A DNA stretch of 64,000 nt from Reticulitermes lucifugus (GCA_026260175.1 JAKCWW010000385.1:1-64000), one strand, 5' to 3'; numbered from the stretch's first letter, positions 47,541 to 59,965 are shown. Notes: generated by a model not told the origin, from the letters alone. Program-made: numbers and translations.

Positions 47541-50124
47541 AAAGTATTGTGTTATTCTTTTAGGTGACTTTAATGTCCCTGGTTTTGATTGGGAAAGCGG
47601 CCTGCCTCGTAAAAATTGTCAGTTGTATTCTAAACTTAGGGGAGTTGCTATTTACACCTCCACCTGTTTTCTTGATCTGGGACAGTGTATGTGATGCTGA
47701 TTACAGCAGTAATATGCTTGACCTTGTCTTTTCTAACATTACTGATTTTCATATTACTTTCCCCGACACTGGCATGGTTAAACCTGACGTTTATCATCCG
47801 CCACTGTCAACTGAAATACCACTTTGTCAAAACATGTTCCAAAACTAGCGAAATTTCATATTTTAAATACGCTTGTGGTGATTATACACTGTTATATCAC
47901 ATTCTTTCTTCATATGACTGGTCAAGTGTGTATTCAAAAACTTCTGTTGATGCTGCTGTTGCCAGCCTTAGTTTCGCTCTCCATGAAGCCATTGATCCAT
48001 CTATTCCCCGAAGCTCGGTTAAAGGATCTAATTTTGCCTGTTGGTTTTCCCGCACACTGCGCACTATATTTTAAAAAAGAATTAATTTTACAGACGTTTT
48101 AAAAAGATTAAGTGTGACATATATTACAGTACGTTTTCCTACTATAGGAAACTTGTAAAGATTACTATTAAGTCTGACAGATCTAGATGGCTTAAATCCA
48201 TTGACGAAAGCCTAAAAAATAATCCCAAGAAATTTTGGAAATACGTGTCTAATTTCAGGAAAAATAAATCAAATTCCTTCCAACTTGTGGTTGATGGCAC
48301 ACACTTGGTGGAACCGTACCAAGTTGCTGAAGCCTTGGCTAATTATTTTAAATCGGTGTACGATAACACAGCTTCTAAATTTCCTTCTAATCCTATAACT
48401 TTTCTTGGTGTTGCTTCCTCAGATAATTTATCTTTATTTCCTGTTACTGATTATGATGTACGTAAAGCCATTAGGCGGCTAAAGCCATCCAAATCTGTTG
48501 AACTTGATGGTATTCCAGCCTTTATTGTTAAAGGCTGCATTGACATTTTTGTACCTTTATTGGAGTATATTTTTAATCTTAGTCTGTCTCAGCAGCTGTT
48601 TCCTTCTTCCTGAAAAAAAGCTGCTATTGTACCTATCTTCAAAAGAGGCAACAGTTCCTTACTTTCTAATTATCGCCCTATTTCTATTTTGAATAATTTT
48701 TCTAAAGTTTTTGAATTTGTCATTCATGATCACTTTTCACATTACCTTCAGTCCAAACGTAACTGTTGTCAACATGGTTTTATAAAATCCAGGTCTGCCA
48801 CCTCTAATTTGGTAACTTATTGTGATTATATAACTCCTTTAGTCACCTCTCAGCGTCAAGGTGATGCCATATATTTTGATTTTAGCAGTGAGTTCGACCT
48901 TGTGTAACATACCTTACTTTTAGGAAAGCTTAGTTCGTTTGGACTTATAAGCGCTTATGTTAGCTGGTTCTGTAGCTATTTAACTGACAGATTTTCGTGT
49001 GTTAAAATTTCTGGTATTCTTTCGGCGCCTTTTAGAATCCTTGTCCATGTTCCTCAAGGCTCTGTACTAGGGTCTCTGGTTTTGAACATATATATATATA
49101 TGTAGATGATGAATGTAATTCACACATTCAAAATCTCTTCTTTTTTGCTGATGATATACAAATTTTTCGTGCTATTAAGTAATTTGATGATTTTACTCAG
49201 TTACAATTAGATATTGATTCCATACAAGGTTGGTGCACTGCTAACGTCATAAATCTCAATATTAGTAAAACTCGAGCCGTTACCTTCTCCAGGAAAACTA
49301 ACACCCTTCTCTTGAAATATAAACTTGGGGATTCTTTTATTACACGCACTGATTGTATTAAGGATTTGCAGTTTTTATTGATTCTAAATTATACTTTCCC
49401 TCTCATGTTGATTATATGTTTTCTTAATCTATTAAGCTTTTGGGTCTCATTCGTAATATTACCGTTTCATTTTCGACTCTTGATAGTTTATTGATTTTAT
49501 ATTTTTCACTTGTTAGACCTAAATTAGAGTACGCATCCGTAGTATGGAATTCAATTACCTCTACTAATACTAAAAAACTCGAGCACATTCAGAGGAAGTT
49601 TGTAGCTCTTTGCTATAATCGATTCCTTTCCCCAGACAGTAATGGCTATAGTTATGCTAATGCTCTTCAAGTACTTAATTTACGTACTTTACATGAGAGA
49701 AGACGTCAACTTGATGCATTTTTTGTTACCAAAATTTTTCTGGGCTCTAAATCTTGTCCATATACCATGGACATTATTGGTCTACGAGTTCCCACTCGGA
49801 ACCTCCGAGACTTTCCTTTGTTTCGTGTTAGTTCATCGTATACAAATTGTCCCTCCGCCAGGTGTGCCACTGCGACAAATTCAGTTTGTAATCAATTGGA
49901 TGTCTTCAGAAGGCAAATTTTCGCACTTAGTCAGATGTGATATTATTTTACTTCATTATTACAAGGTGTCCTAATTAATTATTTAAGTATTCTTTTGCTT
50001 ATTTGTTTTGGTTGTGTCTGTTTCATTTGTGTCCTGTTCATTGTCTGTTGCTATTTGTGTTTGTATGTTGTGCTGTTTCTGTAATTGGTCATCTGGCTGT
50101 TGACTCAGCACATTAATAATCTAG
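47541..50124 (+). mobile_element. LINE (non-LTR retrotransposon) with endonuclease and RT remnants
   Basis: This is the largest coding relic in the window. Near the start is VILLGDFNVPGFDWES, the conserved GDFN block of the apurinic-type endonuclease. RT follows: WLKSIDESLKNNPKKFWKYV, LKPSKSVELDGIPAFIVK, IVPIFKRGN..LLSNYRPISI, then a GFIKSRSATSNL-type block and YFDFSSEFDLV, the FADD motif as FADDIQIF near 49145, and a long C-terminal part (SLVRPKLEYASVVW, HIQRKFVALCYNR; 49440-49940). The motif order and the REYAS/LEYASVVW block fit the CR1/Jockey group, but the clade is not resolved. Several stops and frame shifts break it, and the DFSSEFDLV aspartate context is altered. The 5' end is truncated inside the endonuclease. 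The tail is a run of AATTG units. Confidence 0.9.
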
Positions 50125-50206
50125 AATTGAATTGAATTGAATTGAATTGAATTAAATAATAATAATTATTATTATTATTGTTATTATTATTACTATTACT
50201 ACTACT
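50125..50206. repeat. LINE tail (AATTG)n, then (TTA)n microsatellite
   Basis: Five GAATT/AATTG units close the LINE, as in the truncated copy at 22697. AAATAATAATAA and TTATTATTATT-type repeats and ACTACTACT follow. The pentamer tail is probably the family's normal 3' end; the trinucleotide part is later expansion or target sequence. Confidence 0.88.
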
Positions 50207-50209
50207 GAT

Positions 50210-53200
50210 ATCACTCAGGTGTTACACAGATTAACTTATAACAGGTTTTGCCAAATTTACTACACGTATTATCGTCATTTACCACTCTTGATGACTGAGG
50301 GCTCTTCGGACAATTTTAGCATGTTCCAAGACCTGCAGCTGTTTGGATTTTACTGGATATGTCTTTTTGAGGTCCAGAATTCTCACTCTCCTGTGCGGAG
50401 ACATAAGCAGCACAGGACTATCGGTACTATTTTCACCTGTTCCGTTTGCCGTTACTTGTTTGATTTCCCCGCTGATTGTGCGTACAGTATGTCTGGAATT
50501 TGTATTATATACCATCTCTTTACTTTTGGCATTAGAAACAGCTATTATCAGTTGCGTTTTAATATTTTTTTGGGGTAAATTATTGCAAAGTTAGCACTGC
50601 TTTGCTGTATTTATTTCGAACTTATTAATTTCAGTGCTAGTAAATTTATAAATATTATTTTATATTTGAATTGGTAACGGTGGAGAATATTAACACCGAT
50701 CTTGTGGGATATGAAATCGTAGAGTTTGGAAGGTGTGTGTACTGATCAACGTATCAGTGGAACCACTATCATGTTATTTAGGTACAGGATGAAGGCAGCA
50801 GCGTCCTCTCAAACGTTTTTATCCATCTGCCCATCGACTACATGTAGTAGAACAGTAGATATGGTTATTAAGTAACTGTATGGTGATCAGGACACTTTGA
50901 GAATGTTAAAGTAGCTTAGCTTCAAGAAGATTTTCGAAGAGCTGGATATGTAACTCGAATGATGAAGAAAGTTATATTTGAAAATTTTGAAGGAGAAAAT
51001 TGTCTTAAATTGATTTCTTCGAAGACTACAAGGAAGACGTTAGAATGGCATAAAGGTGTGTCTTAGTGAAATAGGTTCTGTCATGTGGCGGTCTTTCATT
51101 TTAGAACTGCCAATTCTTTAGTTTCCCCAGTCAGGTTGGTACTTTTAGTTAACATTCTCTGTATCCTCGTGAGTACTAATATTGTGACTACTAGTGGAAA
51201 ATGTGGAAATTAACGAACAATTGTTTCTATCATATCTTTATTCCTGTGATCACCACATAAACGTCCTTCGGACAGAAGGAAAAACAAAAGTGTCTTCCAT
51301 CATCGGGGAAGCACTTAGGGATTCATACTCCTCAGTTACAAGAGTGAATGAAGTAACTTTGTTATTCTTCAGATAACACAGTTTTGGAAACAGACTGCTA
51401 TCTGTGCAATTACGTGGAAAATACCAAAATGTGAGAGTGAAATAATGTACAGAAACGGTATCCTGTATGTATATTCCAGATACCAATTCTAGGAGTCCTG
51501 TCTGGCGTATTTTTATTCTCCGAGCAGCATGTTGCTCTAGATGTAGGTAGATACCAGCACAGTCGGGATTGTGTGTGAAAGCTGTTACTTTCTGTATGCG
51601 GTTTTATGTGGAATGTGTCAGCTGTCGTCCTGTGCAGTACTGAGGTCTTAGCCCGAAGCAGCTAAAAGTTGTTGCATAGTTTTGTTGGATGGATGTTTGG
51701 TATATGTTGCTGTAGCCGGGGGCCGTATCGTCTTCACAGGGACAGCGGAATGCTACGACAGCAACCGACAGGCTTCGGTGGGGTGGCAAGATTCCGAGGG
51801 CAAGCCTTTTGAAAGTGTGCAGATTTAAAGGGAAATTTTAGATGTTGCAGCCACCTTGTAAATGTCCACATTAAGCTTCATAACCACTTACACATTCTGC
51901 AGAATATTTCGACGTATATTTTAGAGGTTTGTTTGTGTGTAACGAATTTAAAATTTGGGTAAGGAATTCCTTACATTCTGAACGCAGAAGCTCCTAGTTT
52001 CGGTATTATTAGTCAGACTCATTGCGTCCCTTATGGTCGACTTCGTTCATCGTCATGAATTACTAAAGCTAGAAGATTAAAGAAAGACCGAAATCTTTTC
52101 TGTATCGTCTCTACATAGAGCAACATTTGATTACTGTGTGTGAAGCCCTTGTTGTATTAGTTGTTTGTGTTTTTATAACGTATCCCATACCCTACTATCA
52201 GTGTGACTTAATTTGATCCATGGAATGCGTAGTGATGTGTTCCTTTGTATTAAAACACTTAAACGATGTTTTTAAACAACAGAAAGAGGAAACGTCGTCT
52301 GGGTGTCTGTGTGTGTCCCTCCATCCTAACTCTTGGAACAATCGACTAATTTTCCTTACATTTAATATGAACTTTGTGACACTGGAGGAAAAGCGAACGT
52401 GCGCTGCGGGAAGCAGACTAGTGAAAATGTTTGTGGCAGTCCAAGTTGAAATGTGTTTATATATTATTGAGGTAATTGTTTGTATTGTATGTAATAACAA
52501 ACTGGTGGCGCTGTGAAATGTTTCTTTGGCTTTAGATTTTATGGAAATTATCAATAAAATAAAGAAATAATATATTTTTTAGCAGATGAATTTAATGAGG
52601 CGTAATAAATATTGCTACATGTACATTATGTATGAAGTAATGCTTTCAAATTAGAAATTACAAATATGACATGAAAGAAACTCATAGATTTTGTCTAGTT
52701 AGAAGTTTAGTGTATACAGAATCTGTAATTAGGTAATAAGATCTTAACAGATCTTGCTAGTTACCTAATAAAAGTACAAACTCAAAAATAATTCATATTG
52801 ACTTAAGTAATTATTATTCGCTGGGGAATAAAGCGAAAAACTTGCAGCAGTGAGGCGAACTGCATTGACACTTGCCTGACATTTTGTGCAATAAAACAAG
52901 CCTGAGTGCATGCTTTGAATGACAAGTAATCTATATCTAATGGCGATAATACAAACGGAACTAGGATTCTTGTCACGCAGTAGGGGAGTAAATGAATATC
53001 CGGAGAGAAGAAGGCGTTCTTTAGAAGTTCCTCTATAAAGCACTGAAGCAGAGAACGTGCGCTCTGAAGTGCTCAGCAGTTTCATTAAAAATATTATGCG
53101 CCTTCAGCTTATTATTTGGTGCAAAGTAAGGAATAAAGGAGTCTTTCACTACAGTCACAAGATGTCAGTGTCTGCAAGGATATCTCTTTTGGTTGGAGTT

Positions 53201-55430
53201 CTGAAATCACAGTTATTCCTAAAGTTCATGTATTTTCCTAAATGTGTTTAATGAATCGTAACACCTGGTCATTTATTTAGTCTACATTTTATCTTACCTT
53301 TATTTGTACAAATATAAACGTAGTCATTTCACAGGATACATAAAAATCTACGTAATGTAATGGAACAGAGACCTCTGTGAGAAATAAAGCGTCCACGTAT
53401 TCAACAATTCCGCCGCATGTTATGCAATATGAAATTATATTACAGTACCATAGCATTAAGTAACTTAAGTAAACACTGAGGCTAAATTGTAACGTAGAAA
53501 CACGTGAAATTCTAAGCTGAATTTCATTGACGTCATGCTTATTTTTATACCCCCACGGCTTAACTGTAAGGCCTTATCTTGTGCTACACATTCAGGTGAG
53601 ATTCACGTAATCACAGAAGAGCTGCTACATTACATATTTTACGTCTGAAACCCTATTAAATACTATTTCTGAATTATTACATTGCTAGGCGTTCTTTACA
53701 ACGTAAAAAGAGGGACTTTTTGTGTGTGTCTGTAACCTCACAAGAGCGTCCCAACTGTTGGACAGATCTTTTAAATTTTACGTTGGAGACTTTCCTTAAC
53801 AGTTTTCGGATAATTATAGTTTCCAGATATAATTTTATATATGGTAATAAAGCCCATTTTACATTAAACCATAACTGGGCATTTTCGTGAATCCTATAAA
53901 CCGTTCTACACATTTTTCTAAAAATTGGTATAGAAGAATTCCATTAAATATCCAGAAGCTTCTATTTTCAGCAGCATTTAATCATAATAATGCTTCGTGT
54001 GCATACAGCCGTAAATGTTCTTTAAACAGCCAACACTGAATTTTGGTACGGTAGACTGTCACTTGTTTGTATTTTTTATTCCGTAAATTCAATGAGCTTA
54101 GTAAATGTAAAAAACTGATGGTAGTTTTTATACAGTTATGGAATACACTATTTGCAGTCTTTGTATAACATGTTGTGAGTATGTAACAGTTTTTGCATGA
54201 AGATTAAGAAACAAATTTTTAAAACTCATTAATTTCCTCGCAGTAAGCACTCACAATATCCGTTACAAAGACCAATGGACCACAGTAATCGCCGTTCGTG
54301 TGTTTGATTTCCGCACATAAGTTGCTCATGCGCAGTTACTTCCATTAACCTGACCAAAGCTTCGAGTTATCATGGAATGTGAACACCGTATTTTTATTAT
54401 TATTCTACAGGGAATGCGTATCTGTTAAAGTGGCGAGATTGGAATGATGTAACGACCGTAGTGTACGAATTTGTTCATCGGCGTGTTGCAATATTAGCAG
54501 CAACACTGTAAATTGGCAGCGGTTACCGTCCCACTGAATATTTTTCGTGGAAACAGTTGAAATGAACAGAATGCAAATCATTTGTACTGCCAGATATTGG
54601 TGTATTTACGTTTTATAAAATTTGGCTGTTGGGATACTTTGAACACATCAATACCCCTGAATATCCATAGAATTGCCTGCTACCGTATATTCGATTTGTA
54701 AGCCATGCTTATAATCGATGTATCCGACCCCTCAATATTTGCAAATAACACATGACAGGATTCAGGTTGTAGATAATGTGGATTCATGTATATTGCTTTT
54801 CATCCCCTTAGGATATTAGAACAGGGGGGAAAAATAAATAGTAAATATTCTAACTCAGATTTGAACCTAGTAGAGGTGTGTCTTGTTCTCTGTCACAGTG
54901 TTCTACTTAAGTGTTTGGAAGTTGACTGTACCAGCTCTAAACGATTATCGCGAAAATATCGAAAGGAAACAAAAGTCGATAAACCAAAATTTTTTCAACC
55001 TTAACGATACTGGTCATGTAATATGTTATAAAGCAGAGGTAATGTTTGTGTAGGAAGTGTTAGGTATTTTGACATTTCACGATGGAAGTTCTTTCGCGTT
55101 GTATATAACCTTCTAAAGGTGAACCTAAAGCTTTACATTATTTTCGGACCTCACAGCGAACACAGTACATTTACATTAAAACGCCAACGGTCAAAGTTGT
55201 ATAGGCAAACATGATTGAAAATGGTGTACTCCGTGACGTACTTCATAGTATTTAGGAAGGCGTTCCATACTTTCTAAGTACCACATGGCTTCACTGTATA
55301 CACGTGTAAATGTAACTTCCTTTACGTCCGTGAGAAAAGTATTGCCTTTCTTGCGCCTGATTTCAGGAAACACGTAGATGTTAAAGAGCAACACGTTTGG
55401 CTCTGTTACACTGAATTTCACTCCTGTCGG
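50210..55430. other. Long non-coding stretch; weak frame with polyA signal at 52220-52560
   Basis: Over 5 kb without a recognised repeat family. A 98-codon plus-strand frame (52220-52516) begins ATGGAATGCG and is followed by a CAATAAAATAAAG signal at 52552. It has no domain I recognise and overlaps a 118-codon minus-strand frame. A somewhat GC-rich patch lies at 51600-51800. A near-inverted repeat (ATTAGGTAA...TTACCTAAT) lies at 52731-52769. Confidence 0.35.
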
Positions 55431-55439
55431 AATACTGAT

Positions 55440-56060
55440 GTGGAAAGTAAGGTGAGAAAGTTATTTACGGACCTAACTAACATACGGCTTCCACTACGCC
55501 GATTTTTATGAAACTTACAATCCCTCAGTGAAGTTTTGTGGACACAGTGTGGACCGGATTTTGTAAAAATCGGATAAAAATGTATATACCAGCAATTCAC
55601 GCCCGTAAATAAAACATGGCTTCCACTGAAACCATTTTCACGAAATTGTTTCACAAGGGTATTGCGTACAGGTACTTATTTCCGAATTTTACGCAAAACG
55701 GGCGAGATTCTATTTACGCTCTTCATTAAAGTATGACCTTTCTCTGCACAGATTTTCACGCAGTTCGTAATTTATGAGCCATCAAGTGGACGTTTTTTGT
55801 ACGGAATTTCACCCAAAAAGAGGTCGTGAAATGTGGAAATACGAGTAGAAAGTTTTTACGCCTTGAAGTATAGTGTAACTGTCACCGCGCTGATTTTTAC
55901 GGAACTCCTTCTTTAACTACTTACGGTAAAGAACCCATATACCGAGTTTTATGAAAATCCTACAGACGATTTAGGCGCTGGTACTAGGTGACAGACGGAA
56001 GGGCGAGCGGGCAGACGGGCGGAAGGACATGGTCTGTATACATGGCATTCTTTTTTATTT
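55440..56060 (+). repeat. Tandem units of about 125 bp, repeat X-like
   Basis: Four successive blocks begin GCTTCCACTACGCCGATTTT, GCTTCCACTGAAACCATTTT, CTCTGCACAGATTTTCACGC and GTCACCGCGCTGATTTTTAC, each followed by ATGAAACTT/ACGGAACTCC-type sequence. Each then ends in a TTTTACGC/ATGTAAAAATCGG-type segment. They share the CGGATTTTCATGAAA theme with repeat X. The array ends in GACAGACGGAAGGGCGAGCG, a purine-rich complement of the CCGTC run seen in repeat X. Units are well diverged. Confidence 0.65.
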
Positions 56061-56064
56061 CGTA

Positions 56065-56224
56065 TAGGGCACCTAAAATCCGCTGTTTATTTTAAGAGAT
56101 ATACTGAACGCATATACACACTTTGTGGACAATGTGTCGTTTATTAATATTTCAGCCTGTGTTACGTATAGTAATCCGCGAACTTTAAAGGGATCGTTTT
56201 TATTTTATTAATTTCCTTTCCTAT
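56065..56224. other. Non-coding, nothing recognised
   Basis: Short spacer between the tandem X-like units and the SINE A copy. Confidence 0.4.
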
Positions 56225-56234
56225 AAGTCATAAT

Positions 56235-56485
56235 CCCAGTGGCCGTGCGGTCTAAGGCGTAGGTCTGCGGCCGCTCGCTCACTGGGATTGTGGGTTCGAA
56301 TCCCGCTGAGGGCATGGATGTATGTCTCTTGTGTGTGTTGTGTGTTGTCAGGTAGAGGTCTCTGCGACGGGCTAGTCCCTCGCCCAGAGGAGTCCTACCG
56401 AGTGTGGCGTGTCTATAGTGTGATCGTGAAGCCTCGAACAATGAGGCGGCCTAGGCCCCCAAGGGGCTGTCGAGCCATTAAAAAA
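56235..56485 (+). mobile_element. SINE family A, copy 3, with 10-bp TSD
   Basis: Full-length: CAGTGGCCGTGCGGTCTAAG head, GTGGGTTCGAATCCC B box, GGTAGAGGTCTCTGCGAC, CAGAGGAGTCCTACCGAGTG, GGGGCTGTCGAGCCATT and a short A-tail. The 10-bp sequence AAGTCATAAT flanks it (56225-56234 and 56486-56495). This is the clearest evidence that family A moves by target-primed reverse transcription. From its intact head it may be the youngest copy in the window. Confidence 0.93.
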
Positions 56486-56496
56486 AAGTCATAATA

Positions 56497-57354
56497 TGCC
56501 ATAATTACATCGCAAACGAAATAAAATTTACATTAGGTAATAACCGCTAATAGACATCTTGTTAATTACATCCAAAGTGACTCGGCATTATCAAACTAGG
56601 TAAGAGTATTTATTTCACAAGAGTTGTAATGATTACTTTGCAAATTACGTCGCGTTTTAAAATGAGTGGTAAAGTTTCTTACACATTTGATTTGGTAATT
56701 ATTTTTATGCCCGACATCCCGTTGTGATGAAGACACGCAAGGTGAGTACTAACCGTTAATAACAACTAAACTCTTTTTCTATAACGTATCGTTTTAGTGC
56801 AACATGTTTCGGCTCAACAAGAGGCCATTATGAGGCTAATAAGACACCGAAGGAATTATTACGTAATTGCATAATATTATTTTACATCATCTCATGGTTG
56901 AGATCTAAACCTGACAATTATCATAAAAGTATATGAAAAGCTGAAAACAATTTATACATAAACTATGTTATTTCCAATAAATGTGATAAAATAAGAAGTT
57001 AAAATGTAGCATTAAAGTAGAATTATAAATAGTATGTTAGTGCTTGAAGGTAGTAGTGCGTGTTTTTATATAAATGTTCGGCCTTGGGGGATCGTTGTAT
57101 ATTCGCGTTCCTTAAAATGTATGCTCTTGATTGAAGGAATATTCACGGTGACATCATTTCTTGTTTCCCTTATACTCGTATACTATCTTCTGTTCTTCGT
57201 GAACTTGTATAAGTTACTGTATACAAGAGCTGCAAACTCCTTGTTATTGCATTGGCCTGTATGTAATGGCGTTTCCTAGATTACGCCAGTGCACACAGGT
57301 CAAGCAAGAGATCCCAACTTCTCAGAGATTTATAAATCTGTAATGTTTAGTTAG
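56497..57354. other. Non-coding, holds hairpin module H8
   Basis: Apart from the module at 56801-56836 nothing was recognised. The 81-codon frame at 57034-57279 shows a hydrophobic stretch but no known domain. Confidence 0.4.
56801..56836 (-). repeat. Hairpin module (H8)
   Basis: Minus strand: CTCATAAT, stem GGC, loop CTCTTGTTGA, stem GCC, then GAAACATGTT. It faces the module at 57362 on the opposite strand 530 bp away, so the two may be the ends of one element, though the flanks share no clear inverted arm. Confidence 0.6.
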
Positions 57355-57361
57355 TATAGAG

Positions 57362-57397
57362 CTTGATGATGGCTTGTATGAAGAGCCGAAACATGTA
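57362..57397 (+). repeat. Hairpin module (H9)
   Basis: Plus strand: CTTGATGAT, stem GGCT, loop TGTATGAAG, stem AGCC, then GAAACATGTAGC. Here CTTGATGA is the closest in the window to the canonical hammerhead CUGAUGA, apart from one inserted base. Confidence 0.6.
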
Positions 57398-57554
57398 GCT
57401 GAGGTTTTTAAATAAGCAAGTTGTGCTCCACTGTTATGATTTAGATTTTGTTTCACAGTATATTTAGTAATTACACAGCAAATGACTTGACGTTCTGCAG
57501 TTATATAATATCTCTGCACCAGATACAGTAATTACGATGTACGTCGAAAATTAA

Positions 57555-57820
57555 TTTTTTTTTCTGTGGCGCTACAGCCCAAACCGGGCCTAGTCGGCCT
57601 GTTTTGAGGTTTCTTGCTCGCACACAATTAGACACACACACACACACACACACCCGGTAGGACTCCTCTGAACGGGTGATCGGCTGGTCGCAGAGGTCGC
57701 TGCCTACACGACGCACAACAAACACAAGATACGAACATCCAATCCCTCAGCGGGATTCAGACCCGTGATGCCAGCAATCAAGCGACTGTACGACTACGCC
57801 TTAGACCCCGTGGCCACCAG
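57555..57820 (-). mobile_element. SINE family A, copy 4
   Basis: Minus strand: head GGCCACGGGGTCTAAGGCG, B box GGGTCTGAATCCC (one substitution from consensus), body GCAGCGACCTCTGCGACCAG-like block, CCTACCGGGTG, and an A-tail (T run near 57555). An (AC)n microsatellite at 57631-57653 lies inside the body where family A usually reads GTGTGTCTGAGTGTG, so the microsatellite grew from the SINE itself. Confidence 0.85.
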
Positions 57821-57824
57821 GATC

Positions 57825-58730
57825 GGATCGCAAATGACTTGGTATTCCAAAATTGGATGCCATAAGTTAGTACAGATTTATTACTTATATCCCACCGCAC
57901 CTTAAACTGGAATTAGCTAAAATTTCTTCCAAATCAGACGCACTGAATGTGGTGCTGATAATAGTTTTTTTAAATTTGGTACGCTTATGTTATCCACTAC
58001 AGATGTGCCAGTAGTTTCTGTACCGGCAGTGCTCGTGCACCAAATCACAGTTTGTGAAAACAGTGTACGTTACGAAGTGAAGTTGACATTAAAGCAGAGA
58101 GGCATTACTGTGCGAATAAATTCTGCGGTTGTGCAGCTTTGACTAGGGGCTTGGTTCATTACTGATCCCCTGCTAATGGCATCGCTGTCAACAGCATTGT
58201 CCAGTCTTGGCTTTTAATTTCCGGTGTACCCTTCTGAACCCGCATTGCTGACGGCGGTGACAGAAATGATAAGAAATTCGAGCTGTTCTAACCGACTGGT
58301 TGGTTGAATGCACCTTTCAAGGTGACACATGAAATACATGAGTACGTGTGTAAATTTCAGTGCATGACTTGAATAATATAAGCAGATCTTACAGGCCATA
58401 CATTTATATAACGACCTGTTGTTTGAAGTGAATTACAGAAGCTATTATTTCTGTAGATGCCACTTTTTTTTATTGATCACCGGTATAAAGCGACATTCAC
58501 TCCTACAAGCTTCGCATTCGTTCGAAGTGTGAAATAACAAAGCGGTATTATCAGCGACTAACGTAAATTTCCGTTGAAACTTCAACGGAAATTTGTTGTG
58601 ACTCTCTGCATCATATTTGTGTACACAGTAGGAGTTACAAGCAACTTAGCCGTACACGTATCAATGTTAGCTAGTAGTGAACATTTTGAAATCCCAGTCT
58701 CAGTGATTAAGCGAGTTGTGGAATTAGGGA
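57825..58730. other. Non-coding; 30-bp palindrome at 58564-58593
   Basis: AAATTTCCGTTGAA-AC-TTCAACGGAAATTT forms a perfect hairpin. Otherwise nothing was recognised. Confidence 0.5.
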
Positions 58731-58734
58731 TGTT

Positions 58735-58910
58735 CTGTGCGTAGCGCGGCTTAAAAGAATAGTTCCGGGCCTTTAACCTTGGAGAACCGGGTACAATCCC
58801 AAGTCAGTCCATGTTAAATTTGTGGTGGACAAAATGACATTGGAACAGGCTTTTGGCCAGTTACTTCGATTTTCCTTGTCAGTGTTTTGTCCACCAATGG
58901 TTTACACTCA
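58735..58910 (+). mobile_element. SINE family C, copy 4
   Basis: GCGGCTTAAAAGAATAGTTC head region, degraded B box GGGTACAATCCC, then AAGTCAGTCCATGTTAAATT, TGTGGTGGACAAAATGACAT and CCTTGTCAGTGTTTTGTCC. The block order matches copies 2 and 3. It is followed by a SINE B copy 40 bp later. Confidence 0.72.
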
Positions 58911-58948
58911 TTCATTCATTTATCACCGGCGCTATACACCTATTAGGA

Positions 58949-59212
58949 GCCGGCATACCATATTCGGTATAGCGACCAGACTGCGGGCTGGACGGACCCG
59001 GGGTGCGAATTTCCGTCAGGTACAAGGCATTGTTTCTTCTCTGAAACATTTGGAACCTCCTGAGTTTCGTATTTAGTGGGTACCGGGGTTCCTTCCCCTG
59101 GGTAAAGCGGTCGGGACGTGGTATTGCGCCGAAGTAAGAATGAGTAGAGCTGTACCTCTACTTCCCCTATATGCCTTTATGGCCTGGGTAGGGATACTTT
59201 TACAGTTTTTTT
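58949..59212 (+). mobile_element. SINE family B, copy 3
   Basis: Head GCCGGCATACCATATTCGGT and ATAGCGACCAGACTGCGGGC, degraded B box GGGGTGCGAATTTCC, body GGGTACCGGGGTTCC, GGGTAAAGCGG, GGGACGTGG, GAGCTGTACCTCTACTTCCC and GCCTTTATGGCC, closing with a T-rich tail. This is diverged from copy 1 but complete. Confidence 0.82.
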
Positions 59213-59214
59213 AT

Positions 59215-59855
59215 ATACATATGTTCTTAGCAATTGATAGCGGAGTTGAATAACACAAAACATTCTTGAAATCCGAATATAATGACGTCAAGATACTAAA
59301 CTTACATAAACTGGAATAAAATTATGCACAAAGCGGCTCTGCTATATGCAGGTAACCTAAGGAGTTTTTGTATAGTTGGACAAAATAAAACCGAATCAGC
59401 GTACCTTCCACTGCTGTTTACTTGTACAATCTTCTACTCCTATTCGTAACTGTGTTAACTTACGTAACATATTAATTGTGAGAAGAATATAAGTAAAGGC
59501 AGACGCCAAACGTTTAAGGTGGTGATTACTACTCATACATCATATTATGAAGGTCAGATTTTTACATCTTGGCCTGCGTACCCATCGACCTAACGTACAA
59601 CGTGGCTTTTCTCAGTTTCTTTAGTAACATTGTGAATTAGGATATAAAAATACGTCACAACTGCCTGTTTCTACAATCATCCCAATTTATCATTCACACT
59701 CACCCTTCCCCTGAAATTACGTGTTAATTTTCTTAGTGCAAGGTTTATTCAGGGACTGAATGTAGTTCAGGCAGCCTACCGTTGAATGTTGAATGTTGTG
59801 TGATTAGCGAATACATTCAAGAGGACGCACACAGATGTGCCCGCCGTAATCTGAT
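59215..59855. other. Non-coding, nothing recognised
   Basis: No repeat family or coding signal was identified. Confidence 0.45.
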
Positions 59856-59859
59856 GTAG

Positions 59860-59965
59860 TTACTCTGCACTGTCCTGGAGACACTGGGACAAAACAGAAA
59901 ACCCGAATAGGATGATAACCGGTATAAACGGGCACTTAACCAATCACCAAGCCACCGCGGCTTTA
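59860..59965 (-). mobile_element. Possible SINE family E head
   Basis: Minus strand: GCCGCGGTGGCTTGGTGATT, GGTTAAGTGCCCG, TATTCGGGTTTTCTG. The A-box region is plausible, the B box is degraded, and no body or tail was matched elsewhere in the window. It could be a tRNA-like relic of another family. Confidence 0.4.

Noticed and set aside
56235-56320. Possible tRNA gene (GGGTTCGAATCCC)
   Set aside because: Same head occurs at four loci with a shared body, A-tail and target duplication, so it is a SINE.
57362-57397. Calling the hairpin module a functional hammerhead ribozyme
   Set aside because: The core has an extra base relative to the canonical form, and flanking stems I and III were not shown; only resemblance is claimed.
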